Shown here one piece after another: positions 7,235-13,892 of a stretch of DNA of 23,009 nt. Numbering within the stretch: the stretch's first letter is position 1; the number at the start of each line of letters is the position of its first letter. Origin of the DNA: JAAFIP01 sp043777795 (lineage in GTDB: Bacteria > Pseudomonadota > Gammaproteobacteria > Burkholderiales > Burkholderiaceae_C). Where the stretch lies: positions 1 to 23,009 of the forward strand of contig JAYWHJ010000219.1 of assembly GCA_043777795.1 (NCBI GenBank), given 5' to 3'. The translations under genes were made by a program, and so were the position numbers. The notes beneath the pieces were generated by a model. That model was not told the DNA's origin, searched no databases, and saw nothing but the letters and a program-made list of their open reading frames with translations.

Positions 7235-8368
7235 TTAGATGTAGTTAGGACGGTCCATCAAAGACATTTGTACTTTGATCCATTTTTTCAGCGCTTTATC
7301 GTCTTGTACGGCCTGAAGAGCGTATTTCAAGCTCTCTATCATGTCCTTCAGTCTCTGAGCTTGAGAGCGCAGCGCACTGGTCATCGCCTTGGGTGAGACG
7401 ATGTCATATCCCAGGTCAAACGCCAGGTGCAGATCGCCCGTGATGGCGTGGTATTGCGCTTGCAGCTCTTTCAGCTGCTCTTTGAGCATGCGGTTGAAAC
7501 TGCGCAATTTATCGTCTGCCATCGCGGCCACAGAGGACGGGTCGATTTGGTCAATCTCCAGCTGCAGGCGCAGCAGGGCGAGAAGGTCTTTACTGTCGTT
7601 AGCAGCATTTACGCGCACCATCAGTGCTGTTTTGCGGGTGCGCTCTGCGGGGTCGCTTTCGCGGTCGGGGTGCAACGCGCTGACCAGTTTGCGGTAGATG
7701 CTGCGCAGGGCGCTGTGCGCATCAAGCTGCTCTTGCTCAGCCAGTTTTTGTTTTGGTGTTTTTTTGCGTTTGGCCTGGCGCGCCTCGTGCGCATGCATGG
7801 CGGCTTCGTCGTCCGCTTGCATTTTTTTCATCAACGCTTGGATCATTTCATCGGCGGAGAGCAGGCCGTCCGTGTCCACTTCCACGCCCATGGCCTGCTC
7901 CATAGCGCGGTTCAACTCAGACTCGGCTTCACGGTCCAGGCCGTCTTCAAGCTCTTCGTCGCCCATCACAAAATAGCGGTCTGCCACTTCTTGCATGGCA
8001 GGACTGAGCCAACCAGCGCCTTTCAAATCATCCACCACCATGGCGATCAGCTCCTGCACATCCTCGCACGCGCGCTGCGACAATCCTTTGGGCGATTGCA
8101 GGCGTTGGTCTAAAAATAGCACCAGTTTTTCTTGCAATGCATGTAGCTGTGCCCGAAGCGGCGCGAGCTTGGCTTGGCGATCTTTGTCGTGGGTCTCAGC
8201 CAGCGTTTTAAGATTTTGCAAGGCCTTGCTTTGCTTTTCTATTTTCTCCAGTAACTGGTTGAATAAGCGTTGCTCAGGGCCTAGCTTTTGCGCCGTAATG
8301 GTAAGTTCTCTGGACTGCGTCTGTGCGTTGTCCTCATCGCTTTCGCAAAGTGATTTTTGCTTGGGCAT
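7235..8368 (-). CDS. Coiled-coil J-domain protein inside the his cluster
   Basis: A 377-residue predicted cytoplasmic protein with no histidine-pathway signature. Residues about 30-92 form a charged, heptad-like coiled coil. About 195-215 is Lys-rich (AKRKKTPKQKLAEQEQL). About 217-270 resembles a J domain: LRSIYRKLVSALHPDRESDP carries the HPD tripeptide (233-235) that stimulates DnaK ATPase, followed by a helix with NAANDSKDLLALL. About 285-375 is another helical region. No Gly/Phe or zinc-finger region is present, so it is a type III J protein, a co-chaperone with an unknown client. The start is well supported by GAGGGG 6 bases before the ATG, placed right after the hisC stop (9-base gap). 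Tight packing suggests co-expression with hisC and hisB. The function is not recognised. Confidence 0.85.
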   Translation of the reverse strand: MPKQKSLCESDEDNAQTQSRELTITAQKLGPEQRLFNQLLEKIEKQSKALQNLKTLAETHDKDRQAKLAPLRAQLHALQEKLVLFLDQRLQSPKGLSQRACEDVQELIAMVVDDLKGAGWLSPAMQEVADRYFVMGDEELEDGLDREAESELNRAMEQAMGVEVDTDGLLSADEMIQALMKKMQADDEAAMHAHEARQAKRKKTPKQKLAEQEQLDAHSALRSIYRKLVSALHPDRESDPAERTRKTALMVRVNAANDSKDLLALLRLQLEIDQIDPSSVAAMADDKLRSFNRMLKEQLKELQAQYHAITGDLHLAFDLGYDIVSPKAMTSALRSQAQRLKDMIESLKYALQAVQDDKALKKWIKVQMSLMDRPNYI

Positions 8369-8377
8369 CTCGGCCCC

Positions 8378-9511
8378 TCAATGGTCTAAGGTTTCTTCAA
8401 GGGCTGTCAGCAACTGTTGGTTCTCGGAGGGTGTACCTACCGAGATGCGCAAGGTATTTGCCAACAGCGGGTGCATGCTGCTGACGTTTTTGATAAGCAC
8501 GCCGCGCTGCTTCAAGCCCGCAAACGCATTCGCGGCGTCGGCAACTCGCACGAGGAACATATTGGCATCGCTTTTGACTGCTTGAGCCCCAGGCATTTTT
8601 GCAATAGCTTCTATAAGCATAGCGCGCTGCGCCCGTATTTCATCGGCTTGCGCTGCAAAAACTTCTTGATTCTCAAGTGCAAACAGGGCGCACTCGCAGT
8701 TAAGCACACTGATGTTATACGGCGGACGTAGCTTGTCTACCTCGTTGATCAACGCGGACGGGCCGGTCATGTAGCCCAGGCGCACACCGGCCAAGCCAAA
8801 CTTGCTGAGGGTGCGCATCAGCAGCACATTGGCGTTCTGGTCGGGCGCAGCATGGATGTGCGTGATCCAGCTTTTGCTGCTAAAGGGCTGGTAGGCTTCG
8901 TCCATCACCACCATACCGCCATATTCTGCCGTCGCGGCGATGATATTTTTAATCGCGCCCTCATCCCACAAGTTGGCGGTGGGATTATTCGGGTATGCGA
9001 TGTAAGTGATCGCTGGCTTTTCTTTGTCGATCGCGGCAAGCATAGCGCGCTCGTCCAGTTCAAAATCGGCCGTCAAAGGCACGCCGATAAACTGCAAGCC
9101 CTGCAACTGCGCGCTCATGGCATACATCACAAAGCCCGGCAGCGGCGCGAGGATTTTGCCGCCAGACTGCAGGCCTGCGCCTGCGGGTGCAGGCGTGTCG
9201 CAGGCCATTGCCAGCAGCGATATCAACTCGTCAGAGCCATTACCCAGCATCATTCCATATCCCTCAGGCACCTGGGCGTAGGCACGCAAAGCAGTTTTTA
9301 AATCCTCCACCCGCGCGCCAGGGTAGCGGTTAATCGCCAACTTGCCCAGCCGCTCACTCAATTGCGCTTGCAGCGCAGGCGGCAAGGTGTACGGGTTCTC
9401 CATCGCGTCCAGCTTGACCATGCCAGCAGAGTCCTGGATAGCGTAGGCGTGCATGGACTGCACATCTTGGCGGATGTGTTGCAACACCTTTTTGATCGTC
9501 ACGTCAGTCAT
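8378..9511 (-). CDS. hisC: HisC, histidinol-phosphate aminotransferase
   Basis: PLP-dependent fold-type I aminotransferase (EC 2.6.1.9) converting imidazole acetol phosphate and glutamate to histidinol phosphate. At 377 residues it is full length. It shows NRYPGARVEDL (about 61-71), the cofactor-loop LGNGSDELI (89-97), YPNNPTAN with Asn175, MDEAY with Asp204 and Tyr207, PLP-lysine Lys237 in RTLSKFGLAGVRLGY, and the substrate Arg in TLRISVG near the C-terminus. Its ATG overlaps the vapC stop as ATGA, so translation is probably coupled to the inserted toxin gene. Only a weak GAAAG lies upstream. This is an unusual arrangement, since hisD normally precedes hisC directly. Confidence 0.97.
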   Translation of the reverse strand: MTDVTIKKVLQHIRQDVQSMHAYAIQDSAGMVKLDAMENPYTLPPALQAQLSERLGKLAINRYPGARVEDLKTALRAYAQVPEGYGMMLGNGSDELISLLAMACDTPAPAGAGLQSGGKILAPLPGFVMYAMSAQLQGLQFIGVPLTADFELDERAMLAAIDKEKPAITYIAYPNNPTANLWDEGAIKNIIAATAEYGGMVVMDEAYQPFSSKSWITHIHAAPDQNANVLLMRTLSKFGLAGVRLGYMTGPSALINEVDKLRPPYNISVLNCECALFALENQEVFAAQADEIRAQRAMLIEAIAKMPGAQAVKSDANMFLVRVADAANAFAGLKQRGVLIKNVSSMHPLLANTLRISVGTPSENQQLLTALEETLDH

Positions 9512-9990
9512 TTTTTGCTTTCAATATCTGTGGGCTGGGTAGACAGGGGGTGAATGATCTGCAAACCGTCCGCCTGCAATGTAGCGGGCAGCTCCAGGCT
9601 CAGCAGATAGCTGCAACCCTGCTGCAATGCGGACGAGATGATCAGCGCATCCCAATAGCCCAAGCCATAGCGGTCTTGCACATCCCAAGCGCCATCCACG
9701 GCGTAGCGGTCCAGGTGGGGCGGTTGCCATGCGCGCAGGCGGCGCACCTGGGTGCGCACTTGCGCTGGCGTCACAGCGGCGGCGGCCGCATCTGCACGCG
9801 CACCTGATCGGCCAAACATCATCAAAGCCCCGTTGTAAAACTCATTGAGCACCTGCGTGCTGATGCGCCCCGAGCGCTGCGTCCAGCACCAAGCCACCCA
9901 ATTACGCGCTGCCGTTTGCAGCGCTGCATCGCGTGCATCAAAGGTGGCCAACAGCACGCCAGAATCAACGAATACCAGCGGGGCGGTCAT
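9508..9990 (-). CDS. vapC: VapC-like PIN-domain toxin
   Basis: PIN-domain RNase-like toxin of a type II toxin-antitoxin system. The chosen ATG gives 160 residues starting MTAPLVFVDSG; an upstream start at 10065 would add 25 residues overlapping the antitoxin and is unlikely. Acidic metal-site residues visible are Asp9 in VFVDSGVLL, Glu50 in STQVLNEFYN and Asp114 in GLGYWDALIISSA. In the last motif the usual SEDL is replaced by SLEL (Glu133), a conservative change that may weaken activity. PIN toxins cleave RNA, often tRNA or rRNA; the target here is unknown. It overlaps vapB by 26 bases and hisC by four, so it is embedded in the his operon. A weak AAGAGA lies about 10 bases upstream. Confidence 0.9.
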   Translation of the reverse strand: MTAPLVFVDSGVLLATFDARDAALQTAARNWVAWCWTQRSGRISTQVLNEFYNGALMMFGRSGARADAAAAAVTPAQVRTQVRRLRAWQPPHLDRYAVDGAWDVQDRYGLGYWDALIISSALQQGCSYLLSLELPATLQADGLQIIHPLSTQPTDIESKK

Positions 9991-10228
9991 ATTGCGTGTC
10001 TCTTGGGGTTGGGTTTGCTTTGGTGTTTGATTTGGCTGGCGCTGTACTAGCACCCCAGGTTTCAAACTTCAGCGATGCCCGCATGGCTTGCTCGTAAGCA
10101 TCTTCATGCCGCATCTTCTCAGCCACCCACTCGCCAATCAGCCGCGAAATGCTGGCGTTGCGCTTGGCCGCCTCGATGCGCACCCATTCGGCGACATCCT
10201 CTTCCATGGTGATGGTGATGTTTTTCAT
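9965..10228 (-). CDS. vapB: VapB-like ribbon-helix-helix antitoxin
   Basis: An 87-residue small protein. Residues 1-40 form a ribbon-helix-helix DNA-binding domain: strand MKNITITMEEDVAEWVRIE, then helices AAKRNASISRLIGEWVAEKM. The C-terminal half (about 41-87) is Lys/Pro-rich and low-complexity, the expected toxin-wrapping region. RHH antitoxins bind palindromes as dimers and repress their own operon; two palindromes sit directly upstream, overlapping the putative promoter. It lies 69 bases after hisD and overlaps vapC by 26 bases. No clear ribosome-binding site precedes the ATG. Naming as VapB is by partner and fold; the specific antitoxin subfamily is uncertain. Confidence 0.88.
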   Translation of the reverse strand: MKNITITMEEDVAEWVRIEAAKRNASISRLIGEWVAEKMRHEDAYEQAMRASLKFETWGASTAPAKSNTKANPTPRDTQYDRPAGIR

Positions 10229-10238
10229 GGATTGAATA

Positions 10239-10272
10239 GTAACACGAATTTCGTGTTACACGAAATTCGTGT
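10239..10272. promoter_or_regulatory. Tandem palindromic operators of vapBC
   Basis: Two adjacent perfect palindromes. 10239-10259 is GTAACACGAA-T-TTCGTGTTAC (10-base arms, one central base). 10258-10272 is ACACGAA-A-TTCGTGT (7-base arms). Their shared half-site is ACACGAA. The first covers the putative -10 box and the second fills the -35/-10 spacer. This is the geometry expected for RHH antitoxin autorepression. Confidence 0.8.
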
Positions 10273-10283
10273 TATTTTTTCAA
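10255..10283 (-). promoter_or_regulatory. Putative vapBC promoter
   Basis: On the minus strand: -35 TTGAAA (10278-10283), exactly 17 bases of spacer, -10 TGTAAC (10255-10260; four of six consensus matches). It predicts a short leader of about 20 bases to vapB. It would also drive hisC and downstream genes, independently of hisG-hisD. Confidence 0.55.
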
Positions 10284-10297
10284 GCTTCGGAAGCGCG

Positions 10298-11662
10298 CTA
10301 CTTCAACCGCATCTCCGCTGCCCGTGCATGGGCCTGCAAGCCTTCGCCGTAGGCCAGCTCGGCCGCAATCTTGCCCAGCACCTGTGCGCCCTGCTCGCTC
10401 ACTTCGATCAAGCTAGAGCGTTTTTGAAAATCGTACACGCCTAGCGGGCTGCTAAAGCGTGCGGTGCCGCTGGTGGGCAGCACATGATTGGGGCCTGCGC
10501 AGTAGTCGCCCAGACTCTCGCTGGTGTAGGCACCCATGAAGATGGCACCTGCGTGTCTGAGCAAGGGCTCCCACTGGTGCGGGTTGTTGCTGCTGATCTC
10601 CAGGTGCTCAGGTGCGATGCGGTTGCTGATCTCGCAGGCCTCTTGCATGCTGCGGGTGTGGATCAAAGCGCCACGGTCGTTCAGGCTTTTGGCGATGATG
10701 GCTTTGCGTGGCATGTCGGGCAAGAGCTTGGTGATGCTGGCCTGCACGGCGTTGATGTAGTCCATGTCGGGGCAGAGCAAGATGCTCTGGGCCAGCTCGT
10801 CGTGCTCAGCTTGGCTAAACAAATCCATCGCCACCCAGTCGGGCGGGGTAGTGCCGTCTGCAAGGATCAATATCTCGCTTGGTCCGGCAATCATGTCGAT
10901 ACCCACGGTGCCAAATACACGCTTCTTGGCACTGGCCACATAGGCGTTGCCAGGGCCGGTGATTTTGTCTACTTTTGGCACTGTCGCGGTGCCGTAGGCC
11001 AGGGCAGCGATGGCTTGTGCGCCGCCGATGGTGAAGGCGCGCGTGACACCTGCTACATAGGCTGCCGCCAGCACCAAATCATTGCGCTCGCCCCGCGCCG
11101 CAGTAGCTGCACCGCTGCCACCGGTGGCCACACTGCCCCGCACCGGTGTAGGTACCACCATGACGATCTCCTGAACGCCCGCGACATGGGCAGGCACGGC
11201 ATTCATGATCAAACTGGACGGGTAGGCGGCTTTGCCGCCAGGCACATAAATGCCAACGCGGTCTAGTGGCGTGACCTTTTGGCCCAACAAGCTGCCATCT
11301 TCATCACGGTAGCTCCAGCTCTCGCCATTGGCTTTTTTTTGTGCTTCGTGGTAGCTGCGGACGCGGCGGGCAGCCGCTTGCAGGGCATCTTTTTGCGCGG
11401 CGGGTAGGCTGTCGAATGCGGCTTTGAAATCGGCTTGCGTCAGCTCCAGCTCGGCCATGCTGCTGACAGCCAAGCCGTCGAATCTGGCGGTGTACTCCAG
11501 CACCGCCGCATCGCCACGCCTTTGTACATCGGCCAGGATGTCGGCCACTCGCTGCTCAATAGCCGCGTCAGCATCGGCAGACCAATGCAGCTTGGCTTTG
11601 AATTGAGCCTCGAACTCGGCGCTGGCCGTGGAAAGAATAGCGGGAGCAGCTACTAAAGTCAT
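10298..11662 (-). CDS. hisD: HisD, histidinol dehydrogenase
   Basis: NAD- and zinc-dependent enzyme (EC 1.1.1.23) oxidising histidinol to histidine in two steps. At 454 residues it is about 20 longer than E. coli HisD. Zinc ligands are Gln284 and His287 in FSQAEHDELAQ, Asp386 in SLGDYCAGPNHVLPT, and probably His445 in GLQAHARAAE. The catalytic pair Glu352-His353 lies in RIAPEHLEIS. Dinucleotide-region motifs GIYVPGGKAAYPSSLIMNA and KITGPGNAYVA are present. Residues about 174-190 form a Gly/Ala/Thr-rich stretch (GSVATGGSGAATAARGE) that I recognise as extra for the family. The start codon and first ten codons lie within a copy of the short repeat family. No ribosome-binding site is evident. It follows hisG by 36 bases; vapBC follows it. 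Confidence 0.97.
   Translation of the reverse strand: MTLVAAPAILSTASAEFEAQFKAKLHWSADADAAIEQRVADILADVQRRGDAAVLEYTARFDGLAVSSMAELELTQADFKAAFDSLPAAQKDALQAAARRVRSYHEAQKKANGESWSYRDEDGSLLGQKVTPLDRVGIYVPGGKAAYPSSLIMNAVPAHVAGVQEIVMVVPTPVRGSVATGGSGAATAARGERNDLVLAAAYVAGVTRAFTIGGAQAIAALAYGTATVPKVDKITGPGNAYVASAKKRVFGTVGIDMIAGPSEILILADGTTPPDWVAMDLFSQAEHDELAQSILLCPDMDYINAVQASITKLLPDMPRKAIIAKSLNDRGALIHTRSMQEACEISNRIAPEHLEISSNNPHQWEPLLRHAGAIFMGAYTSESLGDYCAGPNHVLPTSGTARFSSPLGVYDFQKRSSLIEVSEQGAQVLGKIAAELAYGEGLQAHARAAEMRLK
11093..11143 (-). other. Low-complexity insertion in hisD
   Basis: Codes for HisD residues about 174-190, Gly/Ala/Ser/Thr-rich, between the conserved PTP and LVLAAAYVAG segments. It contains CCACCGGTGG and a gcagctac core (11101-11110 on the other strand) like the repeat family. 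That it is extra is my recollection of the family, not an alignment. Confidence 0.5.
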
Positions 11663-11666
11663 AGCG
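11634..11666 (-). repeat. Repeat-family copy spanning the hisD start codon
   Basis: The minus strand reads CGCTATGACTTTAGTAGCTG then CTCCCGCTATTCT. It shares CGCTAT and TTTAGTAGCT with the hisG copy, and TAGCTGCTCCCGC plus TATTCT (two-base gap) with copy A. The ATG of hisD is inside it. Confidence 0.6.
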
Positions 11667-11698
11667 AATTACCAGTCAATCAAATGTAATGGCGCAGA

Positions 11699-12340
11699 TC
11701 AACCAGCTGCCACTGCGCTGGCAAACGCATCGATCAAGGGGCGAATGCGCGCCTGCTTGAGCTTGAGCGATGCCTGGTTCACCACCAGACGCGAGCTGAT
11801 GTCCATGATCTGCTCTACCTCGATCAAATGGTTGGCTTTGAGCGTATTGCCGGTAGACACCAAGTCCACGATTGCATCGGCCAGGCCCGTCAGCGGCGCC
11901 AGCTCCATGCTGCCGTAGAGTTTGATCAAGTCCACGTGTACGCCTTTGCTGGCGAAAAAATCTCTCGCTATAGCTACGTATTTAGTAGCTACCCGAAGCC
12001 GTGCGCCTTGCTTGACGGCGGCGGCATAGTCAAAGTCGGCGCGCACTGCCACGCTGATGCGGCATTTGGAAATTTTCAAATCCAGCGGCACATACAGGCC
12101 TTGGTGGCCGGTCTCCAGCAGCGTGTCTTTGCCCACCACGCCCAGGTCAGCGCCGGCGTACTGCACATAGGTAGGTACGTCGCTGGCACGTACCAGCAAG
12201 ATACGTACATCCGTCTGGTTGGTAGGCAAAATCAGCTTGCGGGATTTTTCCGGGTCTTCCAGCACCTCGATACCAGCGGATTTGAGCAGCGGCAAGGTCT
12301 CTTCAAAGATACGACCCTTTGATAAAGCAAGCGTAATCAT
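11699..12340 (-). CDS. hisG: HisG, ATP phosphoribosyltransferase (short form)
   Basis: First enzyme of histidine synthesis (EC 2.4.2.17), joining ATP and PRPP. At 213 residues it is the short form, lacking the C-terminal allosteric ACT-like domain, so it is expected to need the regulatory partner HisZ, which is not in the window. Visible motifs are MITLALSKGRIFEETLPLL at the start, the DVPTYVQYAGADLGVVGKD segment (about 54-72), LYGSMELAPLTGLADAIVDL with the PRPP-binding EXXXXXXXADXXXD-like pattern (about 143-162), and GNTLKANHL. The ATG overlaps the murA stop as ATGA, linking it to the cell-wall gene upstream. Codons around 11966-11995 (GTA GCT ACT, ATA, AGA) differ from the rest of the gene and coincide with a repeat-like segment. 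Confidence 0.98.
   Translation of the reverse strand: MITLALSKGRIFEETLPLLKSAGIEVLEDPEKSRKLILPTNQTDVRILLVRASDVPTYVQYAGADLGVVGKDTLLETGHQGLYVPLDLKISKCRISVAVRADFDYAAAVKQGARLRVATKYVAIARDFFASKGVHVDLIKLYGSMELAPLTGLADAIVDLVSTGNTLKANHLIEVEQIMDISSRLVVNQASLKLKQARIRPLIDAFASAVAAG
11966..11995 (+). repeat. Repeat-like segment inside hisG
   Basis: The + strand reads cgctatagctacgtatttag then tagctacccg. It shares cgctata, acgta and tagct with copy A and TTTAGTAGCT with the hisD copy. It includes the inverted pair tagctac/gtagcta. It codes for HisG VATKYVAIA with unusual codons, so the reading frame is kept. Confidence 0.5.
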
Positions 12341-13626
12341 TTGAGTCTCTCAATATCTGCACCAATACCGCGCAACTTTGCTTCCATGCGGTCATAGCCA
12401 CGGTCAAGGTGGTAGATGCGGTCTATCAGGGTTTCGCCCTCTGCTACCAAACCAGCAATCACCAGCGAAGCCGACGCACGCAGGTCGGTGGCCATCACAG
12501 TAGCGCCAGAGAGTTTGGCTACGCCTTCGATCATGGCTACTTTGCCATCGGTTTGAATGTGCGCACCCATGCGCTGCATCTCAGGCACATGCATGAAGCG
12601 GTTTTCAAAAATGGTCTCAGTGACTTTCACCGCGCCTTCGGAGATAGTGTTGAGCGCCATAAACTGCGCCTGCATATCGGTAGGAAAACCCGGGTACTCG
12701 GTGGTGCGAAAGCTCTGTGCTTTGAGGCGGCCATGGGACTGCACGCGGATGCAAGGCACTGTGTCCGCGCCATCGCTTAACTCTATGGCTTGCACCTTAG
12801 CGCCCGCCTCGCGCAGCTTGTCGATCACCGCGTCAAGATGGTCAGCGCGGCCGTGCTTCAATATCACATCGCCACCGGTAGCAGCCACGGCGCACAGAAA
12901 GGTGCCGCACTCAATACGGTCGGCCACCACGGCATGGGTACAACCATGCAATTTTTCTACGCCTTGAATGCGAATTTTGCTGGTGCCGTGGCCGGTAATC
13001 TTGGCCCCCATTTTGATCAGCATTTCTGCCAAATCGCCAATCTCAGGCTCTTGCGCGGCGTTTTCCAGCACCGTCTCACCCTCGGCCAAGGAAGCGGCCA
13101 TCATGAAGTTTTCAGTGCCGGTGACCGTCACCATGTCGGTAGTGATGTGCGCGCCTTTCAGGCGGGTTTGCCCTTTGGGCAGCTTGGCGATCATGTAGCC
13201 ATGCTCCACCACGATCTCGGCACCCATGGCTTGCATGCCTTTGATGTGTTGGTCTACCGGTCGCGAACCAATCGCGCAACCACCGGGCAATGACACCGTG
13301 GCTTCACCAAAGCGGGCCAATAGCGGCCCAAGCGCCAGCACCGAGGCGCGCATGGTTTTTACCAATTCATAGGGGGCTTCCGGGGAGGACAAACTACCCG
13401 CGTTGACCAGCACATCGCCGTTGTCATTGCGCTCGGCCGTCACTCCCATGTTGCGGATGAGTTTGAGCATGGTGCTCACGTCTTGCAGTTGCGGCACATT
13501 GCGCAAGGTGACAGGTTCGGCTGTCAGCAAAGCAGCGCACAGCTCGGGCAAGGCGGCATTTTTTGCGCCAGAAATCAAAACCTCGCCATGTAAGGTTTTG
13601 CCACCGCGTACGATTAATTTGTCCAT
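12337..13626 (-). CDS. murA: MurA, UDP-GlcNAc enolpyruvyl transferase
   Basis: UDP-N-acetylglucosamine 1-carboxyvinyltransferase (EC 2.5.1.7), the first committed cytoplasmic step of peptidoglycan synthesis and the fosfomycin target. The chosen ATG gives 429 residues beginning MDKLIVRGGK; an in-frame ATG at 13653 would add nine residues overlapping ibaG and is less likely. Lys22-Asn23 are in ISGAKNAALPELCA. Cys117, the fosfomycin-reactive residue, is in LPGGCAIGSRPVDQHIKG, so no natural Cys-to-Asp resistance change is present. TTEYPGFPTDMQAQ carries the conserved catalytic Asp. It starts two bases after the ibaG stop and overlaps hisG by ATGA. The ibaG-murA order matches E. coli. Confidence 0.98.
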   Translation of the reverse strand: MDKLIVRGGKTLHGEVLISGAKNAALPELCAALLTAEPVTLRNVPQLQDVSTMLKLIRNMGVTAERNDNGDVLVNAGSLSSPEAPYELVKTMRASVLALGPLLARFGEATVSLPGGCAIGSRPVDQHIKGMQAMGAEIVVEHGYMIAKLPKGQTRLKGAHITTDMVTVTGTENFMMAASLAEGETVLENAAQEPEIGDLAEMLIKMGAKITGHGTSKIRIQGVEKLHGCTHAVVADRIECGTFLCAVAATGGDVILKHGRADHLDAVIDKLREAGAKVQAIELSDGADTVPCIRVQSHGRLKAQSFRTTEYPGFPTDMQAQFMALNTISEGAVKVTETIFENRFMHVPEMQRMGAHIQTDGKVAMIEGVAKLSGATVMATDLRASASLVIAGLVAEGETLIDRIYHLDRGYDRMEAKLRGIGADIERLK

Positions 13627-13628
13627 GA

Positions 13629-13874
13629 TTATTTCGCGTTCTGCTGTGCCCATTCGGTGGGCGAGTAGGTTTTCATCGACAAGGCATGCACCTCGTCGGT
13701 ACGTATTTTCTCACCCAGAGTGGCGTAGACCGCTTGGTGGCGCTGGATCAGGCGTTTGCCTTCGAATGCGCCGGACACAATCACTGCACTCCAATGGCGG
13801 CCATCGCCATCTACTTCGAGGTGATTGCATTGCAAACCGGTTGCAATGATGTGTTGAAGTTGTTCTGCTGTCAT
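13629..13874 (-). CDS. ibaG: BolA/IbaG family protein
   Basis: An 81-residue BolA-like protein, the size and position of IbaG (YrbA). BolA-family proteins pair with monothiol glutaredoxins around a [2Fe-2S] cluster and take part in iron-sulfur handling and acid stress. Family features are the N-terminal helix region, HLEVDGDGRHWSAVIVSGAF (about 18-37), then GKRLIQRHQAVYATLGEK with the conserved C-terminal-domain His46, and EVHALSMKTYSPTEW with the conserved His63. It lies 18 bases after the exporter permease and two bases before murA, the same pairing as in E. coli. AAGAGAT about 9 bases upstream is a modest ribosome-binding site. Confidence 0.94.
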   Translation of the reverse strand: MTAEQLQHIIATGLQCNHLEVDGDGRHWSAVIVSGAFEGKRLIQRHQAVYATLGEKIRTDEVHALSMKTYSPTEWAQQNAK

Positions 13875-13892
13875 GTTGTCAATCTCTTGCGT

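Noticed and set aside
10484..11266. Long + strand open frame (260 codons) opposite hisD
   Set aside because: Antisense shadow of a conserved GC-rich gene; no ribosome-binding site or recognisable domain.
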